Below, piece after piece: positions 1 to 6,835 of a stretch of DNA of 7,018 nt. A program made the position numbers and the translations under genes. Below the pieces are notes generated by a model. The model was not told the DNA's origin. It was given only the letters and a program-made list of their open reading frames with translations, and did no database searches. The DNA comes from Firmicutes bacterium UBA3932 (GTDB lineage: Bacteria > Bacillota > Clostridia > Peptostreptococcales > Anaerovoracaceae). How positions within the stretch are numbered: position 1 is the stretch's first letter; every line of letters starts with the position of its first letter. The stretch spans positions 1 to 7,018 of the forward strand of contig DGEG01000154.1 in NCBI GenBank assembly GCA_002385825.1. The letters run 5' to 3'.

Positions 1-92
1 GTTCAACTTGTTATTGCAATTCAAAATATAAAGCATTAAAAAGTCTGCCAAAAAACAAAACATGAGCACTTTTATTAAGCTATGCAAAAGAA

Positions 93-107
93 TTCATTAT
101 TAATGAA
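93..107. repeat. 15-bp perfect palindrome over the CBS-protein stop codon
   Basis: TTCATTA (93-99) and TAATGAA (101-107) are perfect inverted copies around a single central base. The palindrome spans the TAA stop of the CBS protein gene, whose complement lies at 100-102. It is AT-rich, has almost no loop and no following T-run on the gene's strand, so it is a poor terminator. It could be a protein-binding dyad or chance symmetry in AT-rich DNA. The rest of 1-99 shows no gene and no convincing signal. Confidence 0.3.
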
Positions 108-522
108 AAGTACCGACTTTTGAAATGGCCGATAATGCGTCACCGGCCTCATCGACATAAATCCGTTTTCTGGCGATGTCGGCCATGGACAGCATCCCTA
201 CCAAGCGATCGTTTTCAAGGACAGGGAGGCGTCTGACCTGATGTTTGGCCATTAGAAGTGCAGCTTGATGCGTATTCATATTCGGAGTGGCGAAAACCGG
301 CTCCATGGTCATGATTTCGCCTACGGTTGCAGGGCGATCATCGTTTGAAAGCATGCGGATTACGATGTCCCGATCCGTTACGATGCCCAATAAACGATTT
401 CTGTCATCGCAGATGGGTATAGCTCCCACATCAGCCTGGCGCATTTTCTTCGCCACTTCCGTAATGCTGGTTTCCGGGCGCGCACATACTATAGACGTAG
501 ACATTAAATCCTTAACTTTCAT
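100..522 (-). CDS. Two-CBS-domain protein (YhcV/Hrp1-like)
   Basis: A 140-residue soluble protein made almost entirely of a tandem CBS (Bateman) pair, the module that usually binds adenine nucleotides such as AMP, ATP or SAM and senses energy or metabolic state. CBS1 spans about residues 7-56 and ends in the typical GIVTDRDIVIR strand-helix. CBS2 spans about 71-120 with RRLPVLENDRLVGMLSMADIA. No catalytic or membrane domain is fused, so this is a stand-alone CBS protein; its length and architecture match B. subtilis YhcV and mycobacterial Hrp1. An in-frame ATG nine codons upstream (at 549) is possible, but the ATG at 522 has a strong AAGGAGG seven bases ahead and begins the usual MKVKDLM N-terminus. 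It is monocistronic here and divergent from rnr. The family call is firm; ligand and cellular role are unknown. Confidence 0.88.
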   Translation of the reverse strand: MKVKDLMSTSIVCARPETSITEVAKKMRQADVGAIPICDDRNRLLGIVTDRDIVIRMLSNDDRPATVGEIMTMEPVFATPNMNTHQAALLMAKHQVRRLPVLENDRLVGMLSMADIARKRIYVDEAGDALSAISKVGTFH

Positions 523-529
523 TGAACCG

Positions 530-536
530 CCTCCTT
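530..536 (-). promoter_or_regulatory. Ribosome binding site fixing the CBS-protein start
   Basis: AAGGAGG on the minus strand lies 7 bases before the ATG at 522. It supports that start over the upstream in-frame ATG at 549, whose coding extension would run through this site. Confidence 0.75.
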
Positions 537-618
537 GTTTAAAGCGCATTTCTCCATGAGCAGAGAGGATCGTTTGATTTTAGTATGTCCTTAGGGATTT
601 TTTTTATTAGGCATATGA

Positions 619-648
619 TTGTTATTTGCACATTGGGTATGCTAAACT
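619..648 (+). promoter_or_regulatory. Candidate sigma-A promoter of rnr
   Basis: TTGTTA (619-624, 4/6 to the -35 consensus) is followed after 18 bases by TAAACT (643-648, 4/6 to the -10). The bases just before the -10 read TATGC, matching the Gram-positive TRTGN -16 extension that compensates for weak hexamers. Transcription would start near 655, giving a leader of about 35 nt to the ATG at 691. It is a pattern match only. The rest of the 523-690 gap holds the leader of the divergent CBS gene and a T-rich run at about 598-607. Confidence 0.42.
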
Positions 649-690
649 GAGAGAAAAGCATGGGAAAATAATTTTCAAGAGGGGCGAAAT

Positions 691-2661
691 ATGAAAAAAG
701 ACAAAGTTAAGAGGATAACTGGAATTCTATCAAAGCATCGCAGAGGCTTTGGTTTTGTTATTCCCGAAAACAAAGAGGAGACACAGGGTCGGGATATTTT
801 TATCTCACCCTATGATATGGAGTCCGCTATGGACAGGGACACGGTAACAGTTAGAATCAGCGGCGAGGGCATGAACGGGTCCAGCATAGAAGGAAGAATT
901 GAAAGAGTCATCGAACGTGCAAACAAAGAAGTAGTGGGCACTTTTGTTTCGCGGCGCGGTTATGGCTATATTATACCCGAATGCCTGAGGGGAGTCGAAG
1001 AAGTTATTGTATTGAAGAAAGACTTCAACGGAGCCAAATCAGGCGACAAAGTAGTTGCTGAAATAGTAAGGTGGCCTGCAAGAGGACGGCAGCCGGAAGC
1101 CCGCATCAAAGAAATAATAAGCCGGAAAGGCGAAGCCGGCGGCGATATAAAAGCCCTGATACGGGCTTTTCAGGTTCGGGAGTTTTTCCCCGAAAAGGTG
1201 AAATCGGAAGCGTCGGAAATCCCCCAGGCTGTCAGGCAGGAAGATCTGACCGGTCGCAGGGACCTGAGAGAGAAATGCATCATTACAATCGACGGTGCAG
1301 ACGCAAAGGATCTGGATGATGCCGTTTCTTTGGAACTACTGCCCAACGGGAACTACCTGCTGGGAGTTCATATCGCCGATGTGAGCCATTATGTTAAAGA
1401 AAACGCACCGTTAGACAAGGAAGCTCTGAAAAGGGGGACAAGCATATATTTGATTGATTGGGTGATTCCCATGCTCCCCCAGGAGATTTCAAACGGGATC
1501 TGCAGTCTCCAACCGGGAGTGGACAGGCTTACCTTGTCGGTAAACATGGAGATCAACCATGGAGGCGAAGTGGTCGCCTGCGATATTTTCGAAAGCGTAA
1601 TCCGCTCCAAAGAACGCATGGTTTATACAGACGTTTCCGACATGCTGGAAAAGGGCGATGAGGAGCTGATAGAGCGTTACAGTCATATATACGAACAGCT
1701 TAAACTCATGCAGGAGTTGGCCGCTATTTTGAGGAAACGTCGTCAGGACCGTGGCAGCCTGGATTTCGATATCGACGAAGCCCATATCACTTTAAACAAA
1801 AAGGGAATACCGGTAAGCGTAGAAGTTGCGGAGAGGAGAACTGCCAATCGGATCATCGAAGAGTTCATGCTGGCGGCAAATGAAACCGTTGCCGCCCACT
1901 TCTTCCACCTTGAACTTCCCTTCGTATACCGGACTCATGACAAACCCTCTCCGGAAAAGATAGTTGAATTCAAACGGTTTTTGCAAGGGTTAGGGCTTTA
2001 CCTGAAAGGAAATCCCGACAACATTCATCCAAAGGCACTGAATGAGGTGCTCAATCAGGTTCGGGATACGGGGAAGGAACACGTAGTAAACACGGTCATG
2101 CTCCGTTCAATGAAAAAAGCGGTTTATAGCGTGGAATGCCTGGGGCATTTCGGCCTGGGGATGAAACACTACTGCCATTTCACAGCTCCCATCCGCAGAT
2201 ACCCGGATTTGATCATTCACAGGATCATCAAGGAATATTTAAACGACAGCGTATATGGAGACAGGGTGGAGGAGCTCAAAAAGAAAACCATGGAAGCGGC
2301 GGATCGTTCCTCTCTGATGGAACGCAGGGCTGAAGAGTTGGAACGGGAAGTTGAAAAGCTGAAGAAAGCGGAATATATGACCTATCACATCGGTGAGGAG
2401 TTCACCGGTATTATAAGCGGAGTGGCTTCCTTCGGGTTCTTCGTTCAGATTGAGGGAACCATAGAAGGGCTTGTCCGGGTGGAGAACCTGGATGAGGATT
2501 ATTATATATATGAAGCGGAAGCGTATCGCTTCATCGGGCGCAACAGCAGGAAAACCTATACTCTGGGAGATCCGGTTACCGTATTGGTGGATTCGGTGGA
2601 TGTGACGGCGAGGGAAATCAATTTTGTCCTCAGCGATCCGGATTCCAGAATGACGGAGTGA
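691..2661 (+). CDS. rnr: Ribonuclease R (RNB-family 3'-5' exoribonuclease)
   Basis: A 656-residue processive 3'-5' hydrolytic exoribonuclease that degrades structured RNA, rRNA fragments and messages freed by trans-translation. Two OB-fold cold-shock domains (about residues 8-75 and 80-145) precede the catalytic RNB domain (about 190-515). The RNB signature carries all four metal-binding aspartates (D201, D207, D209, D210, in DGADAKDLDD) and the HFTAPIRRYPDL motif at 496-507. An S1 RNA-binding domain follows at about 568-648. The ATG at 691 has AGAGGGG six bases upstream, and an in-frame TAA at 643-645 blocks extension. RNase R proteins such as that of E. coli (813 aa) and B. subtilis (779 aa) are longer: here the N-terminal helix-turn-helix and the basic C-terminal tail are missing. 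The core is intact, so activity is expected. RNase II is the alternative name, but the paired cold-shock domains and the motif wording favour RNase R. smpB, a frequent neighbour, is not next to it. Confidence 0.95.
   Translation: MKKDKVKRITGILSKHRRGFGFVIPENKEETQGRDIFISPYDMESAMDRDTVTVRISGEGMNGSSIEGRIERVIERANKEVVGTFVSRRGYGYIIPECLRGVEEVIVLKKDFNGAKSGDKVVAEIVRWPARGRQPEARIKEIISRKGEAGGDIKALIRAFQVREFFPEKVKSEASEIPQAVRQEDLTGRRDLREKCIITIDGADAKDLDDAVSLELLPNGNYLLGVHIADVSHYVKENAPLDKEALKRGTSIYLIDWVIPMLPQEISNGICSLQPGVDRLTLSVNMEINHGGEVVACDIFESVIRSKERMVYTDVSDMLEKGDEELIERYSHIYEQLKLMQELAAILRKRRQDRGSLDFDIDEAHITLNKKGIPVSVEVAERRTANRIIEEFMLAANETVAAHFFHLELPFVYRTHDKPSPEKIVEFKRFLQGLGLYLKGNPDNIHPKALNEVLNQVRDTGKEHVVNTVMLRSMKKAVYSVECLGHFGLGMKHYCHFTAPIRRYPDLIIHRIIKEYLNDSVYGDRVEELKKKTMEAADRSSLMERRAEELEREVEKLKKAEYMTYHIGEEFTGIISGVASFGFFVQIEGTIEGLVRVENLDEDYYIYEAEAYRFIGRNSRKTYTLGDPVTVLVDSVDVTAREINFVLSDPDSRMTE
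2630..2661. other. 32-bp convergent 3' overlap of rnr and trkH
   Basis: The rnr stop (TGA 2659-2661) lies inside the trkH reading frame, and the trkH stop (complement at 2630-2632) lies inside rnr. Both ends look natural: TrkH ends just after the family's terminal FTPSFW motif, and rnr ends just after its S1 domain. No intrinsic terminator is seen for either gene, so their messages probably have complementary 3' ends. Confidence 0.85.
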
Positions 2662-4093
2662 AGAGCAAAGCAATAGTGAGGAGTTCCAGCCTGCCCATGA
2701 GCATGAGAAAACAAAGGTAGAGCTTTGAGAAACCGGAAAAAAGGGCAAAGGATCCGCCCGGGCCCACGATCTCCATGCCCGGTCCCACGTTGTTCAGCGT
2801 GGCTACTACCGTGGAGAAGGTGGTGAGAAAGTCCAGATTCTCAAGGGAAAGAACCAAGACGCTCAGCACAAAAACAAATGCGTACAGGGAAAGGAAAGAC
2901 GTAATCCCCGATACCGTTTCGGAAGATATGATCTTTCCTTGTATTTTTACGGGCACAACTGCACTGGGATGTAATCTCATGTAAATGCCTTTTTGGATAA
3001 GCTTGAACAGCGCGATTATCCGTATCACCTTGATCCCGCCTCCTGTGGATGCTGAAGAAGCTCCGATGAGCATCAGCAGAAGAAGCATTGCTTTGCTGAA
3101 AGCCGGCCAAAGGTTATAATTCGCGCTGAAATGGCCGGTGGTGGTAATGAAGGCGGTGGATTGGAAAAGGCCGTATCGCAGTGATTCTCCTATAGAATCG
3201 TAGCTGCCTGTGAGCCAAAGGTTTGCCGCAATGAAAAGCCCTCCCCCTGCGAGGATAATCAGAAAAGTCCGAAGCTCACTGTTGGAAAAGAATTGCTTCC
3301 ATTTCCCCTGAATAATGTTGTAGTAAAGAGTGAAATTGATACAGGCGAGGACGGTAAAGAAAGACGCAACAAATTCAACGTATCCGCTGTTGAAATGAGA
3401 GATTCCTTCATTGTAATTGGATAAGCCCCCCGAAGACATACTACCCAGAGCTGCAATAACGGAATCAAAAAAGCCCAAACCTCCAAGCTTAAAAAGGATG
3501 CCAGCCGCCAGGGAAAAAACGATGTAGATTATATAGAGTATTTTTGCCGAATCGGTCATCCTTGGAGCCATTTTGCTCAGGGAGATGCCGGGGGTTTCCG
3601 CCTTGGCCATATTCTGGCCGCCTATTCCCAGAGCCGGGAGAATACTGATAGCGAAAACCAGGATACCCATGCCGCCCAACCATTGGCAGAAGGAGCGCCA
3701 AAACAAAATCCCCTTCGGCAGGATTTCCACGTTTGTTACGATGGAAGCCCCTGTAGTTGTAAATCCGGAAACGGCTTCAAAAAAGGCGTCGATAAATCCG
3801 TCGGTGGTTCCCGTTGCCAGGTATGGAAGGCAGCCGATGAGGGAAGCCAAAAGCCAGCTTAAGGCTACGGCAAGGTAACCTTCCCGAATCCTAAGCCTTG
3901 ATGCCGTTGCTCTTATCCTGACACTTAAGGCCATACCGATGGCCAGAACCGGAACTATGATCATGAAAAACAGTACTGCCACATCGTACTCCGCATAAAA
4001 TACGGACACCAGGGCCGAGGGGATCATGGCCACCCCGACGAGGATGGTGACAAAGCTGAGAGTTTTAATAATCACAGGGAAATTCAGCGACAT
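2630..4093 (-). CDS. trkH: TrkH-family potassium uptake channel subunit
   Basis: A 487-residue polytopic membrane protein forming the K+-translocating subunit of the Trk system. It contains four M1-P-M2 repeats, each with a selectivity-filter loop: TTTGAS (about 112-117), SSGGLS (220-225), TTTGHFS (317-323) and NNVGPG (434-439), each with the essential glycine. Other family marks are CQWLGGMGILVF (136-147), STGGGIKVIR (349-358) and the terminal FTPSFW. The ATG at 4093 is chosen because AAGGAG sits six bases upstream. An in-frame ATG at 4156 would overlap trkA by 19 bases and add 21 residues, mostly polar at first. It lies 44 bp after trkA and is surely cotranscribed with it, matching the gate-plus-channel complex. 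Sodium coupling or strict K+ selectivity cannot be judged from sequence. KtrB is the alternative, but the partner is a double-RCK TrkA, which favours TrkH. Confidence 0.95.
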   Translation of the reverse strand: MSLNFPVIIKTLSFVTILVGVAMIPSALVSVFYAEYDVAVLFFMIIVPVLAIGMALSVRIRATASRLRIREGYLAVALSWLLASLIGCLPYLATGTTDGFIDAFFEAVSGFTTTGASIVTNVEILPKGILFWRSFCQWLGGMGILVFAISILPALGIGGQNMAKAETPGISLSKMAPRMTDSAKILYIIYIVFSLAAGILFKLGGLGFFDSVIAALGSMSSGGLSNYNEGISHFNSGYVEFVASFFTVLACINFTLYYNIIQGKWKQFFSNSELRTFLIILAGGGLFIAANLWLTGSYDSIGESLRYGLFQSTAFITTTGHFSANYNLWPAFSKAMLLLLMLIGASSASTGGGIKVIRIIALFKLIQKGIYMRLHPSAVVPVKIQGKIISSETVSGITSFLSLYAFVFVLSVLVLSLENLDFLTTFSTVVATLNNVGPGMEIVGPGGSFALFSGFSKLYLCFLMLMGRLELLTIALLFTPSFWNPDR

Positions 4094-4099
4094 AAACAG

Positions 4100-4105
4100 C
4101 TCCTT
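4100..4105 (-). promoter_or_regulatory. Ribosome binding site fixing the trkH start
   Basis: AAGGAG on the minus strand, six bases before the ATG at 4093. It decides against the longer in-frame start at 4156, which has only a poorly spaced AGGAA directly before it. Confidence 0.75.
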
Positions 4106-4137
4106 GTAAATCAGTAATCCAATAGAGTTATCTTTTG

Positions 4138-5502
4138 TCAGGAGATAAAGCCCCATTTCCTGGGCTGAAAAAACTTCTCCAACTTCGGCAGCTGGGAAAG
4201 TAAGAACAAGATGATGACCTTATCCCCTTCTTCTATGACGGTGGAGCCCCGGGGGATGATGGCTTCATCGCCCCGGTGAATGGCTGCGATAATGATGCCC
4301 TCCGGGAGCTTAAGCTCCGAAATGGGACAGTCGGTTAGGTGCATATTTTGGGTGGCTACGATTTCCACAAATTCAGCCTGGCCCTGAATGATTTGGGAGA
4401 ACAGGATATGCTTGGAACCTTGAATAAAGCGGAGAATTTCCGTGGCGGTCATGTCCAACGGGTTCAAGGCCATACTTATTCCCATTTTTTCGATGAGATC
4501 TGCGTAACTTTTACGGCTCACTTTCGCTACCACGTCTTCTATATTTTTTTGGTTAGCGATCAATGCCAACAGAAGATTTTCCTCGTCAAAGCCGGTTACG
4601 CTAACGAAAGCATCCATTTCATCAAAGTTCTCGTCCTCTAGAAGTTGCAGATCGGTAGCGTCGCCGTGAAGGATCATCACGTTATCAAGATGCTCTGAAA
4701 GATACTCACAACGAGCTTTATCGACCTCGATGATCTTGACGTAGATGTTGAAATCAGCCAACTGCTTAGCAAGGTAGAACCCGATTTTTCCTCCTCCGGC
4801 TATCATCACCTTTTCAAGGTCCGTATAGCGTTCTCTTTCATGAACCCTATCCTTCAGTTTGAGAACCGTTTCATCATTTCCGATTACGTAGAGATAATCA
4901 TCTTCCTCTACTTCCGTATTGCCTCTAGGAATAATTATTTTGCCGTTGCGGGATATGGCAACAACAAGCATATTGTCCAGCATCTTTCCCACTTCTACGA
5001 TTTTCTTGCCGATGATAGAGGGAAGACGGTCTGCGGTAAATTCTATAACGGAGATCAATCCGGTAGAAAAATAGCCGTCTGTCAGGGTGTATTTTTCCAC
5101 CAGGTATTTGTATATTTCTTTTGCGATGGACAGGTCGGGATTAACGATGTAGTCGATGTTCATGGCTTCTTTGATGAAATCCAGTTGGTTTACATATTCA
5201 GGATCCCTGATCCGGGCAATTACCTTGGAGCACCCCAATTTTTTGGCCAATGAACATATTACCATGTTTTTTTCGTCGTTATCCGTTACGGCTACCAGAA
5301 AATCATAGGTATGGATATTAGCGCTCTTCAGCAGGTCTACATCCTTTGCGTTTCCTTCAACTGTAAGAAGGTCGAGCTGATTCGATAATTTTTGCAGAAG
5401 TTCCGAATCCTGATCGATGAGCATGACTTCATATCCGCCACCCATAAGGGCTTCCGTTACGCTAAGTCCCAGTTTTCCTGCGCCTACAATCGCCACTTTC
5501 AT
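4138..5502 (-). CDS. trkA: TrkA, cytoplasmic NAD(H)-binding gating subunit of the Trk K+ transporter
   Basis: A 454-residue soluble protein that assembles as a ring on the cytoplasmic face of TrkH and gates it in response to bound nucleotide. It has the full duplicated RCK layout: RCK_N 1 (about 1-130) with GAGKLG at 7-12 and D30 at the end of beta-2; RCK_C 1 (about 140-222); RCK_N 2 (about 230-350) with GGGKIG at 236-241 and E259 in the equivalent place; RCK_C 2 (about 365-440). Both Rossmann loops are intact, so both halves could bind NAD(H) or ATP. RCK_C domains in Firmicutes are known c-di-AMP receptors, but that is not visible here. The ATG at 5502 has AAAGGAG 11 bases upstream, a little far; a TTG at 5526 is the only in-frame alternative nearby and would extend across that site. 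It is the first gene of the trkA-trkH operon. Confidence 0.95.
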   Translation of the reverse strand: MKVAIVGAGKLGLSVTEALMGGGYEVMLIDQDSELLQKLSNQLDLLTVEGNAKDVDLLKSANIHTYDFLVAVTDNDEKNMVICSLAKKLGCSKVIARIRDPEYVNQLDFIKEAMNIDYIVNPDLSIAKEIYKYLVEKYTLTDGYFSTGLISVIEFTADRLPSIIGKKIVEVGKMLDNMLVVAISRNGKIIIPRGNTEVEEDDYLYVIGNDETVLKLKDRVHERERYTDLEKVMIAGGGKIGFYLAKQLADFNIYVKIIEVDKARCEYLSEHLDNVMILHGDATDLQLLEDENFDEMDAFVSVTGFDEENLLLALIANQKNIEDVVAKVSRKSYADLIEKMGISMALNPLDMTATEILRFIQGSKHILFSQIIQGQAEFVEIVATQNMHLTDCPISELKLPEGIIIAAIHRGDEAIIPRGSTVIEEGDKVIILFLLSQLPKLEKFFQPRKWGFIS

Positions 5503-5513
5503 AACAAAATTAT

Positions 5514-5520
5514 CTCCTTT
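5514..5520 (-). promoter_or_regulatory. Ribosome binding site of trkA
   Basis: AAAGGAG on the minus strand with an 11-base gap to the ATG at 5502. The spacing is longer than the usual 6-9, but the alternative TTG start at 5526 lies upstream of the site and would leave it inside the coding region. The ATG also begins the canonical MKVAIVGAGKLG Rossmann strand. Confidence 0.65.
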
Positions 5521-5528
5521 AACCAAGC

Positions 5529-5536
5529 TTGTCGAA
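5529..5536 (+). promoter_or_regulatory. Spo0A-box-like site in the trkA leader
   Basis: TTGTCGAA contains the core 0A-box heptamer TGTCGAA (5530-5536) without mismatch. It lies between the predicted trkA start of transcription (near 5546) and its ribosome binding site, a position where a bound regulator would tend to block trkA transcription. It is a single short match with no second box seen, so chance is quite possible. Confidence 0.25.
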
Positions 5537-5552
5537 CATTAGTGTTTATATA

Positions 5553-5580
5553 ATTATAGACCTAATTGCGTTGAAATCAA
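5553..5580 (-). promoter_or_regulatory. Candidate promoter of the trkA-trkH operon
   Basis: On the minus strand TTGATT (5580-5575, 4/6 to the -35) is followed after 16 bases by a perfect TATAAT (5558-5553). Transcription would start near 5546, leaving a leader of about 44 nt before the ATG at 5502. This is too short for a large riboswitch of the ydaO or c-di-AMP type. The -35 overlaps by two bases the -35 of the opposing promoter for the hydrolase gene. Confidence 0.55.
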
Positions 5581-5599
5581 TATACTTTTACGTTATTAT
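5571..5599 (+). promoter_or_regulatory. Candidate promoter of the MBL hydrolase-GNAT pair
   Basis: TTGAAA (5571-5576, 5/6) and TATTAT (5594-5599, 5/6) are separated by an ideal 17 bases. Transcription would start near 5606, which is inside the ribosome binding site region (5605-5612), leaving a leader of only about 15 nt and possibly clipping the site. That tension lowers confidence despite the good hexamers; TATACT at 5581-5586 could be an alternative -10 but lacks a good -35. Confidence 0.45.
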
Positions 5600-5604
5600 G
5601 AGCT

Positions 5605-5612
5605 GGAGGTGA
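5605..5612 (+). promoter_or_regulatory. Ribosome binding site fixing the MBL hydrolase start
   Basis: GGAGGTGA is an eight-base match to the anti-Shine-Dalgarno complement and ends eight bases before the ATG at 5621. It overlaps the in-frame GTG at 5609, making that GTG an unlikely start. Confidence 0.75.
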
Positions 5613-5620
5613 CAAAAGAC

Positions 5621-6235
5621 ATGAAGATAAGGCGATTGATCGGCGGATCCCTGGAGAGCAACGGTTACATTATTTACCATAGAGAAAAGGACATCTGCTA
5701 TATTATCGACCCGGGATACGACCCGGAGCGTTATATAAAAGTACTCGAACAGATGGAAATGCAGGTGCTGGGCATCCTCCTGACTCATCATCACTACGAT
5801 CACGTAGGTGCGGTGGAGGGAATCGTTAAAAGGTTTGGCTGTCCCGTGTACCTCCACAGAGATGATTGGGGACAGTACGGACGCCCTGTAGATTACATGC
5901 TTGAAGACGGGCAGAGCATAATGCTCGGCCATGAGGAAATCAAAGTGATTCATACGCCCGGACATACGAAAGGCAGCGTGTGTTATTACAGCGAAAAGAG
6001 CAAAGCCGCCTTTACGGGGGATACTATATTCAATGTAGATCTGGGAAGGACGGATCTTTCAGACGGTTCTCCGGCTCAAATGAAATCATCTATACGCAAT
6101 GTAATCTCCAAGTGGGAAGACGATATTACCATTTATCCCGGACACGGAGATCCGGCTACCATGGAATTTGTGAGGAAACACAACCAAGAATACCTGGACA
6201 TAATGGCTGATTCCGTATCTAAACCCTTAGGTTAA
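5621..6235 (+). CDS. Metallo-beta-lactamase-fold hydrolase, glyoxalase II-like
   Basis: A 204-residue cytoplasmic hydrolase of the MBL superfamily with a complete binuclear metal site: THHHYDH at 55-61 (H56, H58, D60, H61), H115 in TPGHTKGS, D134 in FTGDTIF and H175 in YPGHG. The LGRTDL stretch after the TGDT aspartate and the PGHGDPAT ending are typical of the compact glyoxalase II/YcbL branch, which often cleaves thioesters such as S-lactoylglutathione or other small-thiol adducts. The C-terminal substrate-binding domain of classical glyoxalase II (about 250 aa) is absent, so the substrate is open. The ATG at 5621 is chosen for its GGAGGTGA. It is divergent from trkA, and a GNAT gene follows after 39 bp on the same strand. 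A 15-bp tandem duplication covers its stop codon. Family call is firm, reaction is not. Confidence 0.9.
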   Translation: MKIRRLIGGSLESNGYIIYHREKDICYIIDPGYDPERYIKVLEQMEMQVLGILLTHHHYDHVGAVEGIVKRFGCPVYLHRDDWGQYGRPVDYMLEDGQSIMLGHEEIKVIHTPGHTKGSVCYYSEKSKAAFTGDTIFNVDLGRTDLSDGSPAQMKSSIRNVISKWEDDITIYPGHGDPATMEFVRKHNQEYLDIMADSVSKPLG

Positions 6236-6257
6236 AATCCGGTAGGTTAAAATCCGG
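6228..6257 (+). repeat. Perfect 15-bp tandem duplication at the hydrolase stop codon
   Basis: TAGGTTAAAATCCGG occurs twice head to tail (6228-6242 and 6243-6257) with no mismatch. The first copy contains the stop TAA at 6233-6235. Because the unit is a multiple of three, the second copy places another TAA in the same frame at 6248-6250. It widens the gap before the acetyltransferase and leaves its ribosome binding site (6261-6267) intact. It looks like a recent slippage duplication. Confidence 0.9.
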
Positions 6258-6274
6258 CCCGGAGGAGTGTTACC

Positions 6275-6835
6275 ATGAATAAACGAGAGCCACAAATCAT
6301 TGAAACGGAACGTCTCATCTTGAGAGGTTTTACCCTTGAAGATGCGGCTGATCTTTACGATTATGCCAAAAATCCCAATGTAGGTCCTCACGGAGGATGG
6401 AAGCCCCATGAGAGCATTGAGGAATCACGGAAAATCATCAAGGAGCTATTTTGGGGGAAATATCACATATGGGCTATGGTGTATAAGGAATCCGGAAAGG
6501 TGATCGGTTCCATCGGTTATGAGGAGGATCCCAAGCGTCCGGAAACCGGTTGCATGGAATTGGGTTACGCCATGGCAGAGGATTTCTGGGGACGGGGATT
6601 GATGACGGAAGCGGCCAGGGCTGTCATCCGCCATGGGTTTGAGTCCATGGGGCTCCCCATGATATCGATTTACCACAATCCTACCAACTATCGTTCTAAG
6701 AGAGTTATTGAGAAATGTGGATTTCGCTTTGAGGGCATTTTGCGCAGGTCAAACCGCGTTTATAACGGCGAGATACGGGACGTGGTCTGCTATTCCATGA
6801 CAAAAGAAGAATTTATGAGAGATCTTGGAATGTGA
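6275..6835 (+). CDS. GNAT-family N-acetyltransferase (RimJ/RimL type)
   Basis: A 186-residue acetyltransferase that should transfer an acetyl group from acetyl-CoA to an amine. The N-terminal ETERLILRGFTLEDAADLY (10-28) is the usual opening of the RimJ/RimL branch. The acetyl-CoA pyrophosphate loop is WGRGLMTEA at 105-113, following ELGYAMAEDF in beta-4. The later N135, N138 and S141 with VIEKCGFRFEG (144-154) form the conserved NxxNxxSxxVxEKxGF tail. That branch includes ribosomal-protein alanine acetyltransferases, but also many enzymes acting on small amines or antibiotics, so the substrate is not assigned. The ATG at 6275 has GGAGGAG seven bases upstream. The gap of 39 bp to the hydrolase gene and the lack of a clear promoter suggest one transcript. 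Non-coding repeats follow the stop directly. Confidence 0.9.
   Translation: MNKREPQIIETERLILRGFTLEDAADLYDYAKNPNVGPHGGWKPHESIEESRKIIKELFWGKYHIWAMVYKESGKVIGSIGYEEDPKRPETGCMELGYAMAEDFWGRGLMTEAARAVIRHGFESMGLPMISIYHNPTNYRSKRVIEKCGFRFEGILRRSNRVYNGEIRDVVCYSMTKEEFMRDLGM

Noticed and set aside
1..99. Intrinsic terminator after the CBS-protein gene
   Set aside because: On the minus strand only a weak AAAGTGC/GCAGACTTT pairing with a long loop can be drawn, without a GC-rich stem or a clear T-run after it.
2239..2748. Minus-strand frame of 169 codons opposite the rnr 3' end
   Set aside because: It is antisense to the conserved RNB/S1 region and the trkH end; its translation shows no domain and there is no ribosome binding site.
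4840..5253. Plus-strand frame of 137 codons opposite trkA
   Set aside because: It lies wholly inside trkA, whose Rossmann and RCK motifs are clear on the other strand; its composition is that of a shadow frame.
5503..5552. Potassium or c-di-AMP riboswitch in the trkA leader
   Set aside because: The leader is only about 44 nt from the predicted start and shows no structured aptamer-like pairing.
5588..5965. Minus-strand frame of 125 codons opposite the hydrolase gene
   Set aside because: It is antisense to the metal-binding HxHxDH region of a well-supported gene and has no family resemblance.
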